Origin: Balanoglossus misakiensis
Lineage: Eukaryota > Hemichordata
DNA: 64,000 nucleotides
Direction of reading: 5' to 3'
Assembly (NCBI GenBank): GCA_040954595.2
Contig: CM082596.2
Span: 8,246,001 to 8,310,000 of the forward strand
Of the stretch, positions 58,501 through 64,000 are shown one piece after another (position 1 is the stretch's first letter; every line of letters begins with the position of its first letter). The notes beneath the pieces were generated by a model, which worked only from the letters and a program-made list of their open reading frames with translations, was not told where the DNA came from and did not search any database. The translations under genes were made by a program, and so were the position numbers.

Positions 58501-60720
58501 CTTTTGCATGCCATACTGCCATCAGATACAGTGTAATGTATGGCATGTCATTATCTGCTATGTCTTTCACCAAGCAGTATGATGTTTGATTCATCCCATC
58601 ATGCCTGTTATCAGCACAAGTATAACAGGGACCATCACAACAGGTTGGAACATCCATTAATTGTGACAGGGTGGGAGACATAAATTTGATAAGTAGCTTA
58701 ATTTTCTATTTGACAAACTCAAACCATTCACGTATTATTGCTAATTATATTACCATGGCCTGTGCGTCACATTTTAATTGGTCGAGATGAACGACGTCAC
58801 TGACCACAAATACTCAGTAATGGTTTGATTACATGCCAATAAATCTGAATAGTAATATTAGCGAACAGTTCAGTGAATACAACATTTTGCGTAACACAAG
58901 TTCCGGGGCCCCTTGTCTTTTGCGCGGGACATTTTCGTAAATTTTGATGGATTTCTTTAGTTCTCTAGTAATATAATGGAAATAACCCACTCCGCCCTGA
59001 CCATTAACATTTGTTAATGGGCACGGGCTCGAGGACAGCCAAAATTCATGGGCTCTGAAGCCTCGCCCATGAATTTTTGGCTTTCCCCTCGCCCTTGCCC
59101 ATAAACAAACGTTTATGGTCAGGGCGGAGTACATAATATTTTGAGTGAAACTGCTTTTGATGAGCTATAACATGATACAGTGGAAATCTAGAAGGGCATT
59201 GAGCTACTAGCAGTTAAAGCTTATTCTTTTTTTTAAAACAGCAGACTAACTTCTTTGTAAATTTCTACATCACTCGATCGACACTAAAGTCATATGAAAA
59301 CCTGTTGATGATACAAGACCTAGAGAGTGTAGTTGTATGATTGCTTCTCTTTGCCTTTTATATTGGTCAGGTGACTTTCAAGAGAATTAAGGGCTTCAAG
59401 CCTATCATGAGTTTTACAAATGTATTTCCTATCACAATGACATAATGCTAAAATGGAAATTATAATTCTGATATTAGAATTCAAATTCTTTGCTGTTTCA
59501 TGAGTAGTTATCCATGTGTTATTTTTACGAGGGATGACTTCCGGTCGATATGAAACACTTACCCATGGCCAGCCCTTTGCATTGACATCATATCCATCAG
59601 CTATCAGCGACTGAATCTTTGCAATGTCACCATTCCTTGCGGCATAGATGAGATCCTGCAACATTCAATAAGCAAAACTAATCATTTTTTTTAATATTCT
59701 CAAAATGCAATCATAAACAACAAAAAATATAATAGGAAAACATTGAAATCTTCATTTATGAAGACAAACCGTGACACACTGTGGATAAAATGAAGACATC
59801 ATATAGTGGGGAAACACTAGACTGTGTGATTATTTTTCAACAAGATAAAACAGAATCTCAAAAGAGCAATTCATGCAAACTGAAACACAAAAACCTGTGG
59901 TGGCACTCCCAAGTAAAACTGGCATTGTTTGTTCAGCAAAATTTCAAAATAGCCCTTTTCTTGACAAAAATACACATTATTTTGTGAAATATAGTTAAAA
60001 ATTAGACAAAAATGCACCCCCTAATGTACAAAATCTCTTCAGGCAATACTATTTTTATTACATGCCTCACCAGGTTGGTTTCATTGGATTGCCGTAACCT
60101 TGGCAACCAGTCAATACTGCACTGATTTTGTACTCACATTCAGGCATGTATATAAAACACAAATAAATTAATTGCCAAGCAAATTAAGTTGCAGCCCTTT
60201 GATCTATGATGCCGCACTTTATTGATCTTTAAAGTGTTGAAGTTTATCGACAATCTGTCAATTTATAGTTTTCACAATGTGATACACTCTACAATTTCAT
60301 GTTCGCGTAAAAATTGCATTGGTCAAATGCTTCAGTCCACTGGAATCATGAATAATCTCAAACATTATTCTGAAACACCAGTTACAATTAAATCAGTGTT
60401 TCATCTAGATGGGGGGATTCACCCCCTGTTGACATGTTGGCACCCCCTAGTAATTTGTCAAGGGGGGACCAGTGCCCCTTAAAATGACGTCATTTACATG
60501 TTAGAGATATTATATTCCCCCATTGCCAGAGTGGAATCCCCCCAAAAAATTCTGGCAAAGGGGGACTTAATATCCCCCCTGTTGATGCTATCCTGGATGA
60601 AACACTGTTTAATGTTTTCATCTTGATCAAACAGACCATATTTTCACTGGTGCAAACAGCTGAATGCAACTTAGTTCAAAGGTCACTTACTTGTGGGTCT
60701 TTATATTCCTGGAAAGCCAT
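52379..60720 (-). CDS. Copy A: ankyrin-Roc-COR-death-like protein, predicted truncated by insertion
   Basis: Exons in order: 60720-60691 (MAFQEYKDPQ), 59655-59563, 58112-58014, 57518-57420, 57273-57172, 57022-56921, 56775-56677, 56348-56235, 55894-55826, 55660-55541, 55318-55079, 54859-54715, 54470-54322, 54033-53854, 53680-52379. Ankyrin repeats cover about residues 11-269. The Roc P-loop GDGGVGKT is at 294-301 and WDFAGQ at 344-349. COR and death-like domains are intact. After GTSHD the frame enters the inserted element, adds about 60 foreign residues and stops at 52379, giving 980 residues. It has four modular ankyrin exons against eight in B. The P-loop exon acceptor has drifted to AAAAAAG, weaker than the CAAACAG of B. 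Whether the gene is active or decaying cannot be told; exon frames up to the insertion are all open. Confidence 0.75.
56677..57518 (-). repeat. Ankyrin exon array of gene A: four modular exons
   Basis: Exon spacing is 244-251 bp, with the same intron skeleton as in B. The exons at 56921-57022 and 57172-57273 encode almost the same repeat (AVGGYGYEGRVRLLL), a duplication private to A. Upstream of the array, module sequence at 57640-57660 is truncated and abuts the fragment at 57682-57730. Confidence 0.8.
57682..57730 (-). mobile_element. Solitary 5' end of an inner-type element
   Basis: On the minus strand it reads TATAGCTGCCAAGCAGC, then the GGGCCCAAGCC motif and about 20 further bases of the lead segment, then stops. 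No internal repeats and no hairpin are present. It is a 49-base fragment in an intron of gene A. Confidence 0.7.
58188..58287. mobile_element. 100-bp foldback element with 8-bp target duplication
   Basis: Two perfect 37-base arms (starting CCATCTGATTAAAATCAG) surround a 26-base loop. Flanks read 'tgtatcaa' on the left and 'tgtgtcaa' on the right (after one further G). Copy B has a single 'tgtgtcaa' at the same place (about 40890), so this is an insertion private to A. The 8-base duplication fits hAT-like MITEs. Confidence 0.75.
58745..59130. mobile_element. Palindrome-ended element in intron 2 of gene A
   Basis: The left end is TATATTACCATGGCCTGTGC, with TTTTAATTGGTCGAG inside. The right part (about 58985-59125) is a palindrome with apex ATGGGC-TCTGAAGCCTC-GCCCAT. 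Copy C carries the same exit junction at 1-100; copy B lacks it. Confidence 0.65.
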
Positions 60721-61880
60721 GGTTTATATCACTGACATTGCGTTGGAATACATAACATCATGTTTGGTCTTAAGTTGAGACCAACAACTGTTAGCCAACA
60801 ATTATAGTTCTATGGTGTCATCGGGCTACATAATCATGTGATTTTGAAGACTGCATGCAAGGGTCTGTAAAAAGTCAATAAGTAACTATAAGGAACACTA
60901 CTCTATATCTAACACTATGCAAAGAAAAATTAGAATCTAGGGTAGTTGTCAAACCTATTTAACAAAAGACAGGTAGAATATTAACTCAAAAGTCATCGCA
61001 AAACAACATTGTTGATAATTAAATATTAACTGGCACAAACTTACACTGAAGTAGGAGGGACCTGTTTAACTTTGAAGTTTTGTGTAGCTAGGATTTTATC
61101 TGTGAGGTACCAAGAGGCGACGATCGCGGTATAGTCAGGGTATTGTCGCCAATTCAAGTGGAACAGTTTGCTGCCACGCACAGAAAATAAAATACTGACT
61201 GGATTTCAAGTCAAGAACATCAAGGAAAATGAAACTACAAATTAATTACATGTAATGAATCTCGTTTCCATTAAAGGTTTGATATGGGCAAGTTTCTGTT
61301 ATTTAAGGCTTAATTGTTAATTACGGGAACAGACATTCTAAAATTAAATATATCAATTGCGTGCATCTGCAAGTAAAAATTAAATTAACTAGCACGAACC
61401 CTGTACATACATTGCGTCGATCAATTGAACAGTGGTGCCTGATTGCATTTTCCATTCGATTTTTTTGTTTCTGTTTTGTTTCGTCATCCCTGCCATAAAG
61501 TACATTAAAAGCATTAGCAAAACTTTCCCTTGGCACTGAGTGATGTTTCCCTAAATGTACTCACCATAAAGTGTCTTGGTGGCGGGACTTAGTACTTGCG
61601 AGCACGACTTCAAGTTGGAACTAACGTATAGACAGGAAGGCAGCAGCTCTTCTGATGGCTGATTCTCAGGAGAACTTTACTTATTGGTAGCTCAAGATAA
61701 TCATACGATGACCACCAACCAATCAGTCGCCTCTTGGTATCACATCACACAGACCTGGTGACATTAAAATGGCGCAATAAATTTAGAAGTGACATGTTTT
61801 TTTGGACCAAAGACACACTTTTTGATAAATGCATATCCCTGCTACGTGCCCTTGGACCACATACCAATCAGGTGATGTCC
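60721..61880. other. 5' flank of gene A, partly shared with B and C
   Basis: Blocks near 61020-61260 (with GCGACGATCGCGG) and 61440-61880 match the flanks of B and C; intervening segments are deleted. Homology ends around 61880. No core promoter motif is identified with confidence. Confidence 0.55.
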
Positions 61881-63137
61881 TAGCTGCAATAATTGTAGCC
61901 CTGGTGGGCTGGTTAATCGCTGACGGGGGGCTTGATTAACCAACCCACCCGCACGCACCCGTCTTTTCCCATAGGATTATATTAATAATTGCTAGAAAAC
62001 AAACTTCTACTATTGTCATTTTCACAAAATTTTACACATATAGCTCAGTCAAGTAAATATAAATTCATTGGTCAAATAAAATCGTGTGGTCACCGCGCTC
62101 TATTTTGAGATGAATTTTGTTAAAAATTTTGCCCATAGACAAACCATTGGTGAAAAATGCTGAGTCAGCAGTTTTCTTCTATTATCGACTAAATTCATGG
62201 CTCTGGTATTTCAAAAACAAGTACGGTGACCCCTATATTCTATCACGGATTACATACACAGGATAATCCAAAAATCAACAATTAAAAGAAACGACAAGAC
62301 TTTCAATTTTGACAAATGTACATCCTTAACACTGTTTTCTGTAACTTTCACTACATGTATGGAAGTTCGTTAATAAGTATTTCATTAAATCACTGAATTA
62401 CTCTCTTTTCTGCCAGGAAACAAATGTAAATATGAGGTCTTTCTAGTGAATGCAAGGTGGTTTGTTACATTTTATGAAAAGTTTTTATTGTCATAAGCCC
62501 CAGCAATCCTGTACAAAAAAACCTGCTGGGATTAGAGTGATTCTGTAATGAATATCGACCCTCCTTTTGATATCAGGGATATTTTGTAACAAATAAAATT
62601 TGTTTGATGTGATGTGACACTTATTGTTATGAATACACATATTGTATTCTCTCACTCCTGGCCGCTGGGAGTGTGGGATAGAGAGTGTGGGATCAAATTG
62701 ATCCCACACTCTGTGTTAATGCGCACACAGACAACTGTTATCTGACACGAGCTCTGATTGGATAATGATATCCATACCCCTCAGAACGAGCAAATATTAT
62801 CCAATTGTGCGATGTGTTGTACACAAACCTGAACTACAATGTGATCAGGTCATGTGCAGACGACAGTGGTGTACGTGGTTGGCGACAGATTAAATAAAAA
62901 CGGTTTTATTTTCTAGATAACACGTGAATTTATGCCACTGGAAACAATCTCCATATTTTAATGTGTTGAGCACATTTTTATAGCATGTGTGTACTGTAAA
63001 CTAGTGATGAAATGGGGACTATGTTTTGAGGGGCGGATCAATATATGACTGGTCATGCAGTTATCAGTTGGTATTTTATAGATTTTATTGTAAATAAACG
63101 TTAATATCACAAATTTCTGGTCGTGTGAGAAAAAGAA

Positions 63138-63287
63138 TCTCACACACCAAGGACCTGGGATCGTATTTCTCACACTCGTCGGGGATATTCTGTCCCACAT
63201 GAGCCGCAGGCGAGTGTGGGACAGAAAATCCCCAACTCGTGTGAGAAATACGATCCCAGGTCCTTGGGAGTGTGAGATCCTATTAGT
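63138..63287. repeat. Palindrome with loop GAGCCGCAGGCGA
   Basis: Arms of about 63 bases run from ATCTCACACACCAAGG to its near-complement and close on TCTGTCCCACA/TGTGGGACAGA around the loop at 63201-63213. Overlapping open frames on both strands are by-products of the palindrome. Confidence 0.8.
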
Positions 63288-63644
63288 CCCATTTCAAATT
63301 CGTCAGGAACATGGACAGTCTCAGATGACGAAGTCCGGCGACTTGTTGGTTTTCTGGAGCCAAGGCATCGTTGGTTTTCTTTTAACCATTAGAATGTATA
63401 TTTTCTGAAAGTTGACAACTTTCAGCCTTGGTTTTCCTGGTTTCCGTTGGGCAAAGAACTTCTCTACTCACATTGCTGTCAGTACTAGCATCATTGTCAT
63501 TCGCTATCTGATCAGATCGGCTTTGGATGGCTAGATTCCATTCCATGGTCACTCTGCGAAAATGCATCTGGATCCGATAATAATTATTTCATTTATTTGA
63601 GATGGATGGCGATGGGGTTTGATTGTCAAGGTCTTTATTGAGTG

Positions 63645-63846
63645 GCAAATAAATGTTCTTTTCGCTTTACCCACTTGGCCATTATGGATGATTGTGTTTC
63701 TTTTGTTCTTGTGGTTTCTACCAATGGCTTTATACACATATTCTGGTTTGGTCTTTTCGACTTCATTTGCATCGTTGGCAAATAAATATCCTTTTCTTCT
63801 ATATTATTATGGATGGCTGTGTTTCTTTTCTTCTTCGTGGTTTCAA
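63645..63846. repeat. Degenerate direct repeat, period about 130 bp
   Basis: Two segments share 'aataaat-ttcctttt', 'ttatggatg-ttgtgtttctttt-ttctt-gtggttt' and similar runs. Function is not evident. Confidence 0.5.
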
Positions 63847-64000
63847 ATTGTGGCCCCAACTGATGGACAACGTTCACCTCCAGTTTCCCTTTTTTTCTGT
63901 TGGGACAAGTCTTCCCCTGGCACTTTCGTGGTGCCGAGGTCAGTGATCTCATTACCTCGGCCCTTTTCCGTTGGTTTGTTGTTTTCCGTTGGTTTCCCAG

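Larger units (their letters stand above)
58113..59562. other. Intron 2 of gene A
   Basis: It holds the 37-base-arm palindrome (58188-58287) and the palindrome-ended element at 58745-59130. The remainder aligns with intron 2 of B (40821-42804), where neither of these is present. No exon is seen. Confidence 0.6.
61881..64000. other. Unassigned sequence with palindromes, no gene seen
   Basis: AT-rich sequence unique in the window. It includes a 31-bp palindrome (62682-62712, AGAGTGTGGGATCAA), the larger palindrome at 63138-63287, TCTGATTGGATAAT-type sequence near 62752, and a degenerate direct repeat (about 63645-63722 and 63780-63846). A minus-strand frame ending in a GTGAGT donor near 63472 could be a small exon but has nothing to support it. 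Confidence 0.5.

Noticed and set aside
63199-63408. Plus-strand frame MSRRRVWDRKS...
   Set aside because: Most of it is the right arm of the palindrome at 63138-63287.
63382-63567. Minus-strand frame with a possible first exon ending at a GTGAGT donor (about 63472)
   Set aside because: Single exon-like stretch without partner exon, conserved copy or recognised family; kept only as a note.
1-64000. tRNA or rRNA genes
   Set aside because: No cloverleaf with A and B box spacing and no rRNA-like conserved segment was seen on reading. A covariance search was not possible, so small RNA genes could be missed.

Overview
This is eukaryotic, animal-type genomic DNA. The genes are split by GT-AG introns, and the rest is AT-rich intergenic and intronic sequence full of transposon relics, palindromes and simple repeats. 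There is no bacterial gene organisation. The gene family (ankyrin-Roc-COR-death-like proteins in tandem) and the style of the mobile elements fit an invertebrate deuterostome such as amphioxus. That assignment is inference from family content; nothing in the window proves the species.

The genes are tandem paralogues of one ROCO-type gene, all on the minus strand and transcribed right to left. Copy A (coding exons 60720 down to 52379) and copy B (44327 down to 27195) are seen whole. Copy C shows only its first two coding exons (1739 to 511) and runs off the left edge. I rebuilt the exons by hand from phase and splice sites: a 10-codon starter exon, ankyrin exons of 33-34 codons each, a Roc GTPase with the P-loop GDGGVGKT and the switch-II motif WDFAGQ, a COR region, a death-like domain, and a Ser/Thr/Gln-rich tail. 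B is predicted at 1307 residues. In A, a 2.08-kb inverted-repeat element interrupts the last exon, predicting a 980-residue truncated protein and leaving behind a 3' coding stretch with 13 near-identical 42-residue repeats. Ankyrin exon number differs (8 in B, 4 in A) because an exon-plus-intron module of about 245 bp was duplicated separately in each copy.

Layout: 1-1739, 5' end of copy C. 1740-4637, its 5' flank, nearly identical to that of B in its distal part. 4638-25649, a 21-kb composite repeat: one 'outer' element split by a head-to-tail array of 12 related 'inner' elements. 25650-27194, 3' flank of B. 27195-44327, gene B, with a further outer-type element in an ankyrin intron (36640-38854) and a cluster of palindromic elements in the 30-33 kb and 41-43 kb introns. 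44328-47473, flank between B and A, which preserves the empty site of the 21-kb insertion. 47474-60720, gene A and its 3' flank. 60721-64000, 5' flank of A and unassigned sequence with palindromes.

The most unusual structure is the repeat family at 4638-25649 and 36640-38854. Each element starts with a small stem-loop plus a 12-base motif and, when complete, ends in a hairpin whose arms copy that motif. Three subfamilies have changed start motif and hairpin together. The elements carry internal repeats of about 237 bp, nearly every one holding three AGGTCA half-sites (spacing 1 and 4), roughly fifty nuclear-receptor-type sites in all. The ends resemble Helentron/HINE non-autonomous elements, but no replication protein is present. 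A second set of palindromic elements has different stems but similar apical loops of the form GAG-N5..8-CGA.
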